DNA of 64,000 bases from Schaedlerella arabinosiphila (GTDB taxonomy: Bacteria; Bacillota; Clostridia; Lachnospirales; Lachnospiraceae): the NCBI RefSeq assembly GCF_003885045.1, contig NZ_RHJS01000002.1, forward strand, positions 5,635,302-5,699,301, read 5' to 3'. Below are positions 8,906 through 16,884 of this stretch, piece by piece. The notes under the pieces are model-generated. The model searched no databases and was not told the origin of the DNA. It saw nothing but the letters and a program-made list of their open reading frames with translations. The position numbers and the translations under genes were made by a program. Within the stretch, counting starts at the first letter, position 1. The number at the start of each line of letters is the position of its first letter.

Positions 8906-9592
8906 ATGTACATGGAGAATTTACAGAAGAGACATTTTGAACTTACAGCCTCTATGATGTGCGCCAATTATGGAAATCTGGAGAGGGAAGTAAAAAATCT
9001 GGACGAGGGAGGGATCGACTCCTTCCATATAGACATCATGGATGGTCGTTATGTCCCGAACTTTGCAATGTCATTAAATGATCTGCGTTATATAGCCGGC
9101 GCTACGGATAAGCCGTTGGACGTGCATCTGATGATAGAACATCCTATCAATAATATCAAGTTATTTTTGAAAAACCTCCGGAAAGGAGATACCGTATATA
9201 TTCATCCAGAAGCGGAATACCATCCGTCAACCACATTGCAGGTGATCATCAACTCTGGGATGATACCAGGGATTGCCATCAATCCGGGAACTTCTGTCGA
9301 GACGGTTATGGAGATGCTCCGTATAGTGAAGAAAGTCCTTGTGATGTCCGTGAACCCGGGAAACGCCGGACAGATGTATCTTTCCTATGTAGGGGAGAAG
9401 ATCACAAAGCTGCTTTCCATGAAAGAAGATATGGATTTTGAGATCTATTGGGACGGAGCCTGCAGCGCCGATAAGATTCTGGAGTTTGCACCTAAGGGAG
9501 TGCAGGGGTTTGTCCTCGGGACGACTCTTTTGTTTGGAAAGGACAGACCGTATGGGAAGATTCTGCAGGATATACGGGAACTGAGGTTTTAG
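8906..9592 (+). CDS. Ribulose-phosphate 3-epimerase family protein
   Basis: A 228-residue TIM barrel of the pentulose/hexulose-phosphate 3-epimerase family. Visible motifs are FHIDIMDGRYVPN (catalytic Asp and metal His), DVHLMIEHP, MSVNPGNAGQ (phosphate loop region) and IYWDGAC, where housekeeping enzymes have VDGG. The ATG at 8906 may be followed by the true start at 8912. Its place in a glycan locus argues for a dedicated supply of a sugar phosphate, perhaps xylulose- or allulose-type, for an unusual residue; this is inference. It is the last gene before the AT-rich insert. Confidence 0.83.
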   Translation: MYMENLQKRHFELTASMMCANYGNLEREVKNLDEGGIDSFHIDIMDGRYVPNFAMSLNDLRYIAGATDKPLDVHLMIEHPINNIKLFLKNLRKGDTVYIHPEAEYHPSTTLQVIINSGMIPGIAINPGTSVETVMEMLRIVKKVLVMSVNPGNAGQMYLSYVGEKITKLLSMKEDMDFEIYWDGACSADKILEFAPKGVQGFVLGTTLLFGKDRPYGKILQDIRELRF

Positions 9593-9669
9593 CAACTGTG
9601 TAGGTTATTTTCTGCAGTTTCCTACTTTATTTTAAATTGATGGCTGTACGCATAAAAAGAGAGGTAAAT

Positions 9670-11463
9670 ATGAAAAGAAATGTGATTTATGATATCTATG
9701 AGCCGGATTTGGAAAAACTATGTCAGGCAGTATCCATGTTAAACATAGATAAATGTATAGTATACGGTATTGGTGGAAATGGCTCATATTTTTCTAAATG
9801 CTTAAACGCAATGGGAGTGAAAATACAGTTTTATGTAGACGTGAAGGCGGAAAGTAATACATATTTTAAAGGGAAAACTGTTATTTCACCTGAAAATTTA
9901 AGGAAACAATATAGAGGTGAATATATTGTGGTTTCTCCAAATATACATGCCAGTATTGTTGAGTTTTTAAAGGAAATAGGTGTTGCAAAAGACAGAACAA
10001 TTTTACCCTTTTATAAAAGAGAAAGTGTTCCTGTGGATTATGGTTATCATTTGAAAGAGGCATCCAAGGATATAGATTATGAAAAATCAGTCATCACATC
10101 TCCTCTTGTTACAATTACTTCTATAATTTATAACACGGAAGAATATTTGCTCCGAAGAAGCTTTGAAAGCATCCTTAGGCAGACGTATAGAAATTTTGTT
10201 TTTGTAATTATTATTAATGGAGCGACTGACCGCTCATATGAAATTGCCAAAGAATATGAGCAAATGGATGTAAGAGTTAAAGTTATCAGATTAGCCAGTA
10301 ACTATGTATGGACAGATTTAGAATTTATAAAAACAATAAGAAATAATCTCTATGGAAAATATTGGTGCCAGTTGGATGGGGACGACTATTATAGCGAAGG
10401 TTTTCTTGAATACGCTGTAAAAGTAGGGGAAAAAAATAAGACGGACATGGTTGCAGTACGGACAATGGCTATAGCTGCGGATAGTGAATTTGATCTCATG
10501 AAAAAAGACATATCATTTGATGGAAAGGATAAATTCTGGTTTTATCATAGTGATCCTTTATGCCATGCTTTTTCGCAAAATCATATTATGGAAGAATTTG
10601 CTATCGGAAGATTGTCAGGAACATGGTGGGGGAAATTATGGGATATGAAAGTCACAGAGCAGTATTTCGATGACTTGATAGATATGAATGATGAAATTAG
10701 AGGATGCTATTTTAGACTTGATACAGCTATGACATATAAAATGCTTACATTGTGCGAGAGAGTTTATTTTAGTGATGAAGTCTATCATTTTCAAAGCTAT
10801 TCTCCAGGGAGGACATCATATTCGAAAGCTCCGACAGAGTGGCTTATGTCGTTATGGTACGTGTATAAAGATTTGAAATTACGTTTTTTCAGATGGTATG
10901 ACTATGACACTGCTATGCGCTATACTAAGAGTTTTTTGAAGATATTTACAAAATGGATGTTTGCAAGAAGAGGATTATTAGATGATATAGAATTAAGTCC
11001 ATACAAAAATATGATTAAGCATAATCTCCAAGAAATATATAACGATGATATTTTCATGAGTTTTATAATTGACAAATCCAGGACAGATGAAATATATAGA
11101 TTATTTTATAAAAGAATATGTGAGATCTGTGTGGGAACGGTGAACCAAGAGAAGATAGGACTACATGTTGGTAATGAAAAATACAATCGTATAATAGGCT
11201 ACGGGGCCAAAGGAAAAAATGCCGGTATTGTGATAGGAATGCTAATGGATACAGTCATATTTCCGACAGAATTATGGGATCAAAACGGAGATGATAAGTT
11301 GATAAAAAAACCAGATCCAAATTCTCTTTCAAAAGACGATTTGGTGTTAATATTGCCTTCAAGTGCATTGGCCGTTAGTTCAATAAAAAAAGATTTAGAA
11401 TATTGCAAAGCAAAAGTTGTCGAGTATGAGGAATTACGACAATGGATATTGGAATGTAGATAA
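9670..11463 (+). CDS. GT2 glycosyltransferase flanked by Rossmann modules
   Basis: The start at 9670 is chosen because GAGAGG precedes it; an ATG at 9637 lacks a ribosome site. Residues 15-125 are a Rossmann-like module (CIVYGIGGNGSYFSK). Residues 145-400 are a GT-A family 2 transferase: PLVTITSIIYNTEEYL, ILRQTYRNFVF and the metal-binding QLDGDDYY. The C-terminal 80 residues begin RIIGYGAKGKNAG and look like a second Rossmann unit. The gene is clearly AT-rich compared with upstream genes, suggesting separate transfer. Sugar and acceptor unknown. Confidence 0.8.
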   Translation: MKRNVIYDIYEPDLEKLCQAVSMLNIDKCIVYGIGGNGSYFSKCLNAMGVKIQFYVDVKAESNTYFKGKTVISPENLRKQYRGEYIVVSPNIHASIVEFLKEIGVAKDRTILPFYKRESVPVDYGYHLKEASKDIDYEKSVITSPLVTITSIIYNTEEYLLRRSFESILRQTYRNFVFVIIINGATDRSYEIAKEYEQMDVRVKVIRLASNYVWTDLEFIKTIRNNLYGKYWCQLDGDDYYSEGFLEYAVKVGEKNKTDMVAVRTMAIAADSEFDLMKKDISFDGKDKFWFYHSDPLCHAFSQNHIMEEFAIGRLSGTWWGKLWDMKVTEQYFDDLIDMNDEIRGCYFRLDTAMTYKMLTLCERVYFSDEVYHFQSYSPGRTSYSKAPTEWLMSLWYVYKDLKLRFFRWYDYDTAMRYTKSFLKIFTKWMFARRGLLDDIELSPYKNMIKHNLQEIYNDDIFMSFIIDKSRTDEIYRLFYKRICEICVGTVNQEKIGLHVGNEKYNRIIGYGAKGKNAGIVIGMLMDTVIFPTELWDQNGDDKLIKKPDPNSLSKDDLVLILPSSALAVSSIKKDLEYCKAKVVEYEELRQWILECR

Positions 11464-11505
11464 ATAACTTCAAGAGATTTAGAACAATGAGAGGAAGGTC
11501 GAAGA

Positions 11506-12570
11506 ATGAAGAAAATTGTACTATACGGAGCAGGAGCGGTGTCAAAAAATATTATAAAGATGCTCAATCCAGGAAAATGTCAGGTGATTGCAATTGTCGA
11601 TAAGAATAAAAGGGGGAGATATGACCCGCCGAAAAAAGGATTGTGGTGGGATATTCCGGTGTCTTGGGGAGGTGATATACTGTCTCCCCAGTCTCTTAAG
11701 GATATAAGCTTTGATTATGTGCTTATCTGTAGTGATTTATATCAATGTGAAATGAGACAGACTTTACAAAAATTGGAAATACCAAATGAGAAAATAATCA
11801 ATGCTTCTAACAATGATTTCGAATTTGATTATAGGCATTTCTACATGTCATCGCTGTATACAAGAAATGCTTCGCCATCACATGAGGCACTCGTAGAACT
11901 TACGGACTGTGAAATATTTGATTATGTTATATGCAGAGAATTGATGCTCAGAAGAAAAAGATATATTGAGGATTTTCAAATGCAGATAAATGACGATTAT
12001 GTGAGATTGTCGACAATCGAGCTGATTTCAGCAAGAATCCGAAATATGGGGCTTGATGGCAGCATTGCGGAAGCAGGGGTATATAAAGGCGATACGGCAA
12101 AATATATAAACGAGATGTTTCCAGAACGAAAATTATACTTATTTGATACTTTTGATTCCTTTAATAAGGATGTAATGTCCAAAGAGAATGGAAATGTTTC
12201 TGACTCCTTTATCGATACATTTAAGGATACATCTGCTGAGCTTGTTATGAACAAGATGAAATATCCGGAGCATTGCATCATAAAAAAAGGAGTATTTCCG
12301 GATACGACAGCGGGTTTGGAAAATGAGGAGTGGGCTTTCGTCAGTCTGGATATGGATTTGTATGAGTCCACATACTCAGGGCTTAGATTCTTTTGGCCGA
12401 AGCTGCAAAAACACGGCTATATTATTATACATGACTGTTTACATCATCAGGAGACTGCCGGACGAAATGCTATGCCGGCTGGAAGAGCGGTGGATAGATT
12501 CTGTGAGGAAGAAGGAATTAATTATGTTCCGGTTACGGATGTATATGGCAGTGTAGTTTTAACTAAATAA
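11506..12570 (+). CDS. TylF/MycF-like O-methyltransferase with N-terminal Rossmann module
   Basis: Residues 1-95 form the locus-typical Rossmann unit (MKKIVLYGAGAVSKNI, AIVDKNKRG). From about residue 130 the protein matches the TylF/MycF macrocin O-methyltransferase family: IAEAGVYKGDTAKYINE (SAM site), LYLFDTFDSF, FVSLDMDLYESTYSGL (metal-binding acidic cluster) and YIIIHDCLHH. Members methylate sugar hydroxyls and need Mg2+. With the two other methyltransferases it suggests a heavily methylated surface glycan. An AGGAAGG site precedes the ATG. AT-rich. Confidence 0.82.
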   Translation: MKKIVLYGAGAVSKNIIKMLNPGKCQVIAIVDKNKRGRYDPPKKGLWWDIPVSWGGDILSPQSLKDISFDYVLICSDLYQCEMRQTLQKLEIPNEKIINASNNDFEFDYRHFYMSSLYTRNASPSHEALVELTDCEIFDYVICRELMLRRKRYIEDFQMQINDDYVRLSTIELISARIRNMGLDGSIAEAGVYKGDTAKYINEMFPERKLYLFDTFDSFNKDVMSKENGNVSDSFIDTFKDTSAELVMNKMKYPEHCIIKKGVFPDTTAGLENEEWAFVSLDMDLYESTYSGLRFFWPKLQKHGYIIIHDCLHHQETAGRNAMPAGRAVDRFCEEEGINYVPVTDVYGSVVLTK

Positions 12571-12679
12571 CTTAGATTATATAAGTATGAAATGTGGAAA
12601 AGTATTTGAATGTAAATGGAGTGTGGATTTTACATAATACGAATTTTAAACGGGATAGAAAAGGTCAGGATAATTTAAA

Positions 12680-13942
12680 ATGGTTCAAAATGAAATTTTC
12701 AAGTCTGATGTTATATATATGGGTACGAGATTAGTGCCTATAGGAGAATTAAAGAACATTTTTCCTGAATGGTACGAATCGTTAAAAAAAATGTATAAAG
12801 AGCATTTGCCAAGAGAATATCATTATATAACTGATTTTAACTATGGAATATCTACAACATTAAATGCTGTGTATACTATCGATTTTGAAAGAGCTCAAGC
12901 GAGATATTTATGTTCGTTTGAAGAAACTCAAAATGAAGGCGGAATATATCATCCTCCAATCAGAATTGATAACGAATTGTTTTTTGCACCATCTGGCGCA
13001 AGAAAATGGGCGTTCTACAATTTGAATACAGGATTGTGGTCATATGAGGATATTCCGAAGAGGTATACAAAAGGAGAAGGTTCATTTATAAAATTTTGGA
13101 TTATTGTGAATGATATGATCATATATCTGAGTGGACAGACGGATCATATTATAAGCATGGATTTAAAGACTAAAAAAATCGTATACCATGATTGTTTTGG
13201 TGAAATATTCGGAATAGACGAGCAACGTCCCTTTTTTTCATCGATAATTGAATTTGGAGATTCTATTCTCCTTTTTTCCGAGATAGATAATAATGTATAT
13301 AAGTTAGATATAGATCATTGGAAGTTGTTTAAATTAAAAAGATTGGATTCAGAAAACAATGGAATAAAGGCAGCTTTCTTTGTACCCAATACAGATTATA
13401 TTTTTTTGATAAAGAATTATACTGGCAAGAATATTGGGAGCAGAGTTATGAGGTGGAATACGACGACAGGGCATACTGAGGATGTTATATGCAGTGATGA
13501 GAGTACTAGCGATAGCCTTTTTGGTGATTTGCTTGGAGAATTTTGCTTTTATAATGATAGTTTATATATCACGTCTCAAAAGGAGAGCTGTATAATTAAA
13601 ATTGATTGGGAAAGGAATATAGCTCACAGGATACAGTTGAAAGCGGACTTTAATCTTTTATGCAGGAAAGATGACTTTTATAGAAGATGGGGAGAAGAAT
13701 TAGCATATACAGTAGTTGCATATGGCTGGCCGAGAAGGAAATTTACCATTTTTCTTCCATATGATTATTCTATTGCAGATATTGATTTTGAGAAGGGAGA
13801 GCTGGATAATAAAAGAAAATGGATAGTGCATGGGATTGAAAAACTGATGAGACAAAGTTTAAAGCTAAAATCTAATGGAGTATATATAGAAAATAATTTT
13901 TTTTCCGTGAAAGATTTTTTGGATGAAATAGCAAGGAAATAG
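12680..13942 (+). CDS. Unrecognised protein, probable beta-propeller
   Basis: A 420-residue AT-rich protein that I do not recognise. No signal peptide or membrane segment is visible. Residues 50-350 show repeating blocks of short beta-rich text separated by turns, each with an aromatic ending (for example WAFYNLNTGLWSYE, IISMDLKTKKIVYH, VYKLDIDHWKLFK, VMRWNTTTGHTED). This pattern is typical of beta-propeller blades of the Kelch/PQQ kind. The C-terminal 60 residues are charged and helical. It may be a cytoplasmic scaffold or sugar-binding partner of the adjacent transferases; no function is assigned. Confidence 0.6.
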   Translation: MVQNEIFKSDVIYMGTRLVPIGELKNIFPEWYESLKKMYKEHLPREYHYITDFNYGISTTLNAVYTIDFERAQARYLCSFEETQNEGGIYHPPIRIDNELFFAPSGARKWAFYNLNTGLWSYEDIPKRYTKGEGSFIKFWIIVNDMIIYLSGQTDHIISMDLKTKKIVYHDCFGEIFGIDEQRPFFSSIIEFGDSILLFSEIDNNVYKLDIDHWKLFKLKRLDSENNGIKAAFFVPNTDYIFLIKNYTGKNIGSRVMRWNTTTGHTEDVICSDESTSDSLFGDLLGEFCFYNDSLYITSQKESCIIKIDWERNIAHRIQLKADFNLLCRKDDFYRRWGEELAYTVVAYGWPRRKFTIFLPYDYSIADIDFEKGELDNKRKWIVHGIEKLMRQSLKLKSNGVYIENNFFSVKDFLDEIARK

Positions 13943-13963
13943 AATAATATTGTGGAGGTATTC

Positions 13964-14263
13964 ATGAAAAAGCTGGCGATTTTTAGAGCAGGAGATATAT
14001 CTGCCGACATGTCAGTTGCTTTATCCAAGGAATCATCAAAGAGTGAGATTATAGAGTTGTTAAATCAAATCGTTAGCCAGGTTGTATCCCTGAATACGGA
14101 AGATATCATATCGATTGATTGTAGAAAATCAAGTTTTTCATCCATTGTTGAGAAACGATGGGTTACGGTAGAGGGAAATAAATTAAAGTTGATAACTTGG
14201 TATGACAATGAATGGGGATATTGCAGCAGAGTCATTGACTTGATTTCAAGAATGGATTTTTAA
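13964..14263 (+). CDS. Stand-alone C-terminal segment of GAPDH
   Basis: The start at 13964 has GGAGG 7 bp upstream. The protein is about 99 residues and matches only the last part of glyceraldehyde-3-phosphate dehydrogenase: DISADMSVALSKESSKSEI corresponds to the beta strand and helix after the catalytic region, and ITWYDNEWGYCSRVIDLI is the strongly conserved GAPDH C-terminal signature. The NAD domain and the catalytic Cys and His are absent. Good ribosome site and intact frame argue that it is expressed. It could be a relic of a transferred gap gene or a recruited oligomerisation domain. Confidence 0.7.
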   Translation: MKKLAIFRAGDISADMSVALSKESSKSEIIELLNQIVSQVVSLNTEDIISIDCRKSSFSSIVEKRWVTVEGNKLKLITWYDNEWGYCSRVIDLISRMDF

Positions 14264-14374
14264 AGTTGCAATAAAAGTCAGAAGCAAGATTGATTTTATA
14301 AGATATATATGGATTATTCAAAATATGAATTTTATGAGTATTTTATTCGGCCGGTATACCAAAGGTCCACTACT

Positions 14375-14387
14375 ATGGCCGTTCGGC
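14375..14387 (-). repeat. Short repeated motif GCCGAACGGCCAT, copy 1
   Basis: The minus strand reads GCCGAACGGCCATAGTAGTGG, 32 bp upstream of the cytidylyltransferase. The same 13-mer, allowing one pyrimidine swap, recurs on the plus strand at 33114 and 46632, each time just upstream of a gene. It contains GGCC-GAAC-GGCC, able to form a 4-bp hairpin. The role is unknown. Confidence 0.5.
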
Positions 14388-14418
14388 TATTTAATAAAGT
14401 ACGGAAAAGGAAAATAAA

Positions 14419-15135
14419 ATGAACATCGCTCTTTTATTATCAGGAGGGACGGGCGTCCGGCTTGGAGAAAGCATCCCGAAACAGTACCTCAGCGTGGAAG
14501 GCCGGCCGGTTATTGCCTATGCCATGGAGAAGCTGTTTTACCATGAGAATATAAATGCGGTTCACATTGTAGCAGAGCCTGCATGGCAGGGAGAGATCAG
14601 GAAATGGATTTCTCTTTATGACCATGCAGAAAAATTTCAGGGCTTTTGTCTGCCGGGGGCAAATCGCCAGCTTTCCATTTTACAGGGGTTAGAGGATATC
14701 AAAGGTTATGCAGATAATCGGGACTGCATTTTTATACATGACGCTGCCCGGCCATTGCTTTCAGAACATCAGATTACAGAATGTCTGAAGGCAGTCCGGG
14801 GGCATGACGGAGTAATTCCGGTACTTCCTATGAAGGATACTGTTTATACCAGCAAAGATGGAAAGACGATTTCCGCGCTGGTAAAAAGAAACGAGGTATT
14901 TGCGGGGCAGGCGCCGGAAGTGTTTCGGCTGGGAAAATATTATGAAGCAAACAGAAGGCTTCTGCCGGATAAGATTCTGCAGATCAACGGTTCTACAGAG
15001 CCAGCAGTTATGGCGGGGATGGATATTGCTATGATTCCTGGGGACGAAGGTAATTTTAAGATAACGACAAAGATGGATCTGGAGAGATTTGAGTGCGTTG
15101 TTAAAGGCAAAAGTAGCATTGTGCTCTGTGATTGA
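14419..15135 (+). CDS. IspD/TarI-like cytidylyltransferase
   Basis: A 238-residue CTP:alcohol-phosphate cytidylyltransferase. The signature LLSGGTGVRLGESIPKQY at the N-terminus is the CTP-binding loop. HDAARPLLS, an Asp-Thr in MKDTVY, KRNEVFAGQAPEVF and GNFKITTKMDLE match the MEP/ribitol-5-phosphate cytidylyltransferase family. In a surface-glycan locus the TarI-type reaction (CDP-ribitol or a related CDP-alditol) is more likely than isoprenoid synthesis, but no TarJ reductase is present in the window. GC content returns to the local norm here, so it lies outside the AT-rich insert. Confidence 0.82.
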   Translation: MNIALLLSGGTGVRLGESIPKQYLSVEGRPVIAYAMEKLFYHENINAVHIVAEPAWQGEIRKWISLYDHAEKFQGFCLPGANRQLSILQGLEDIKGYADNRDCIFIHDAARPLLSEHQITECLKAVRGHDGVIPVLPMKDTVYTSKDGKTISALVKRNEVFAGQAPEVFRLGKYYEANRRLLPDKILQINGSTEPAVMAGMDIAMIPGDEGNFKITTKMDLERFECVVKGKSSIVLCD

Positions 15136-15413
15136 CAATGAGGTCTTAGATTTTATATGGAAAGCAACCTGATTATGGAAGGCGAAAAAACAGTATGTCC
15201 AGTTGATAAAGAGTGATCTGGAGGGACAGCAGGGGGGCTATGCCAGCGGAAGTGATTAAGAGCAATATTTGGTACCGCCCTGCCTTTTTTTGTAAACATT
15301 ATAGACAGAAGGTGATCCTGTGCTGATTGATGAGTACGATGTGCAGAAATGCAAGGTAATAAAGGCAATAGAAAATCTGTAAATATATAAATTTTAATAA
15401 CGCGGTAAAAGAA
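15136..15413. other. Intergenic stretch after the glycan locus
   Basis: No gene of normal length is visible. Short open frames exist, including 15320-15382 whose product begins LIDEYDV, reminiscent of the Walker B segment of AAA-ATPase-like proteins, but nothing around it supports a gene. It may hold decayed remnants at the end of the glycan locus. Confidence 0.4.
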
Positions 15414-15445
15414 GGGGGGCTGTCAATTGGCAGCCCTCTTTTTTT
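15414..15445 (+). terminator. Bidirectional intrinsic terminator
   Basis: GGGCTG at 15417-15422 pairs with CAGCCC at 15431-15436 around an 8-nt loop, followed by eight T residues. In the other direction the same stem is followed by a C/T-rich run. It separates the plus-strand glycan locus from the minus-strand ArsR-like gene, whose stop lies at its edge. Confidence 0.85.
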
Positions 15446-16413
15446 CAATATACAGCTCTCATACAAATCCCCTGTGGATGATCCCCGTACTTTTCCCCAA
15501 AAATATTCACCCCGCCGATATTCACAGCGTCTGACTTAATACAGACCTTAAAGGAGATAAAAGGATGCGCATCCAATCCCACCGTGCTTAAACTGACTGC
15601 AGGGTTGACAGGCGACTCGTTGATATAGCCGCCGTCCTGCCGCAGCGAGATGGAGGTCAGAAGCCCGTACTGGGTGCGGCCCATGGGCCAGATGTCGGGC
15701 GTGCATTTTCCCCTTCTGACGCCGAAATCCCCGGGGCAGGTGTAGGTTCCGACTTCCTGGTCATTGATGTAAAATGTGATATCCGACGGCCAGTCCTCGC
15801 TGTAGCCCGGCGCTTCGGAGCATAGCTCCAGAGAAAAGGAAAGCTCCTGCAGGGTCAGCAGCCGGTTGATCTTGTTCGGAAAACGGTATTCCAGAAATCC
15901 CTGGCTGAACCAGATAAGCTGTGCATTCTGGCGCTCTGCGGAATAGAAGGAAACCGGGTTGTCGAAGCAGTCTATGATCCCTTCCATGCCGGCCAGGCCG
16001 CAGGTGGGGCTGACGTCAAAATTATAATAGCTGCCGACGGGCATCTCATAGAGATAGGAATGGTCGGCGGCATCGATTTCGGTATCATACGCTTCCAGGT
16101 GGAAGGAAAGGATATGGCACATGCATACCCGCATGGAGCCCCGGATTCCCGGCTGGTTCTCCGTGATGATCAGGCCCGCGTCTTCCAGGCAGCGGATATG
16201 CATAGCTGTGGAGGACAGAGGGATCTGCAGGAGCCTTGCAATCTCCTGAAGGGAGAGGGGCTTGGTCTTGATCAGGTTCATGATGTCGATCCGGACAGGG
16301 GAAGACAGGGCCTTGCCGATGGCGACCAGATGCTCCTTGTGGCTGGCGGCAGCCAGGTTGAGTTCCAGATTTTTTTCTCCGATTATTTTGGGGGTACTTT
16401 GGATTGCTGACAT
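15445..16413 (-). CDS. ArsR-type HTH transcriptional regulator
   Basis: Residues 25-105 form a winged helix-turn-helix of ArsR type: SSPVRIDIMNLIKTKPLSL, LQEIARLLQIPLSSTAMHI (recognition helix) and DAGLI. The remaining 210 residues are a beta-rich domain with IDQ-like text (DITFYINDQEVGTYTC), resembling a sugar-binding jelly-roll fused to ArsR regulators in Firmicutes glycan loci. It is divergent from the GH2 operon across a 470-bp spacer and likely controls it in response to a sugar ligand. AGAAAGGA precedes the ATG. Start and family are firm; the ligand is inferred. Confidence 0.85.
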   Translation of the reverse strand: MSAIQSTPKIIGEKNLELNLAAASHKEHLVAIGKALSSPVRIDIMNLIKTKPLSLQEIARLLQIPLSSTAMHIRCLEDAGLIITENQPGIRGSMRVCMCHILSFHLEAYDTEIDAADHSYLYEMPVGSYYNFDVSPTCGLAGMEGIIDCFDNPVSFYSAERQNAQLIWFSQGFLEYRFPNKINRLLTLQELSFSLELCSEAPGYSEDWPSDITFYINDQEVGTYTCPGDFGVRRGKCTPDIWPMGRTQYGLLTSISLRQDGGYINESPVNPAVSLSTVGLDAHPFISFKVCIKSDAVNIGGVNIFGEKYGDHPQGICMRAVY

Positions 16414-16884
16414 AATCGTATTTCCTTTCTATAAAAGTGTAGTAAATAATACAGAAATATTGCAGGATAAATATTATGAAATAAATATATAAAATAAATT
16501 TGCTACATTATAAATGAAATAAAGAGGAATGTCAAGGAATATTGCACAAAATGACAATAAACAAATTGTGAAAATGAACTGAAATTGTAATTTTGCATAA
16601 AAAGCCATTGCTTTTGGAAAAAAACAGGAGTATAGTTTAATCATGGAACACGCTAAGAAAGACATGAAAAAGAGAAAAAAGCAAATAAAATAATAGAAAT
16701 AAAGAGTGGATTGAGAAAAACTGAAACTAAAATAACGAATAAATTTCAAAAATAATGAAAACAAAATGAAATATATCAAAATGATAATTTCAGGAAAAAA
16801 GTCACGAACTGGGAAGGGGCGGGCCGGACAGCCTGCCGATCTGGCCGGTTACACAAAAATATGATAAAGGAACAGGTGGGGCAT
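16414..16884. other. Long AT-rich divergent control region
   Basis: This 471-bp spacer between the ArsR-like gene and the GH2 operon has no credible gene. It is very AT-rich with many short A and T runs, and includes the plus-strand promoter at 16608-16636. About 250 nt would be untranslated leader ahead of the GH2 start. No strong palindromic operator was recognised by eye. Confidence 0.6.
16608..16636 (+). promoter_or_regulatory. Predicted sigma-A promoter of the GH2 operon
   Basis: TTGCTT at 16608-16613 and TATAGT at 16631-16636 are separated by 17 bp. It points towards the GH2-phosphodiesterase-ABC operon and would give a leader of about 240 nt. Confidence 0.55.

Noticed and set aside
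15320-15382. Short frame beginning LIDEYDV, like an AAA-ATPase Walker B
   Set aside because: Only 20 residues, no continuation of the family on either side; could be chance.
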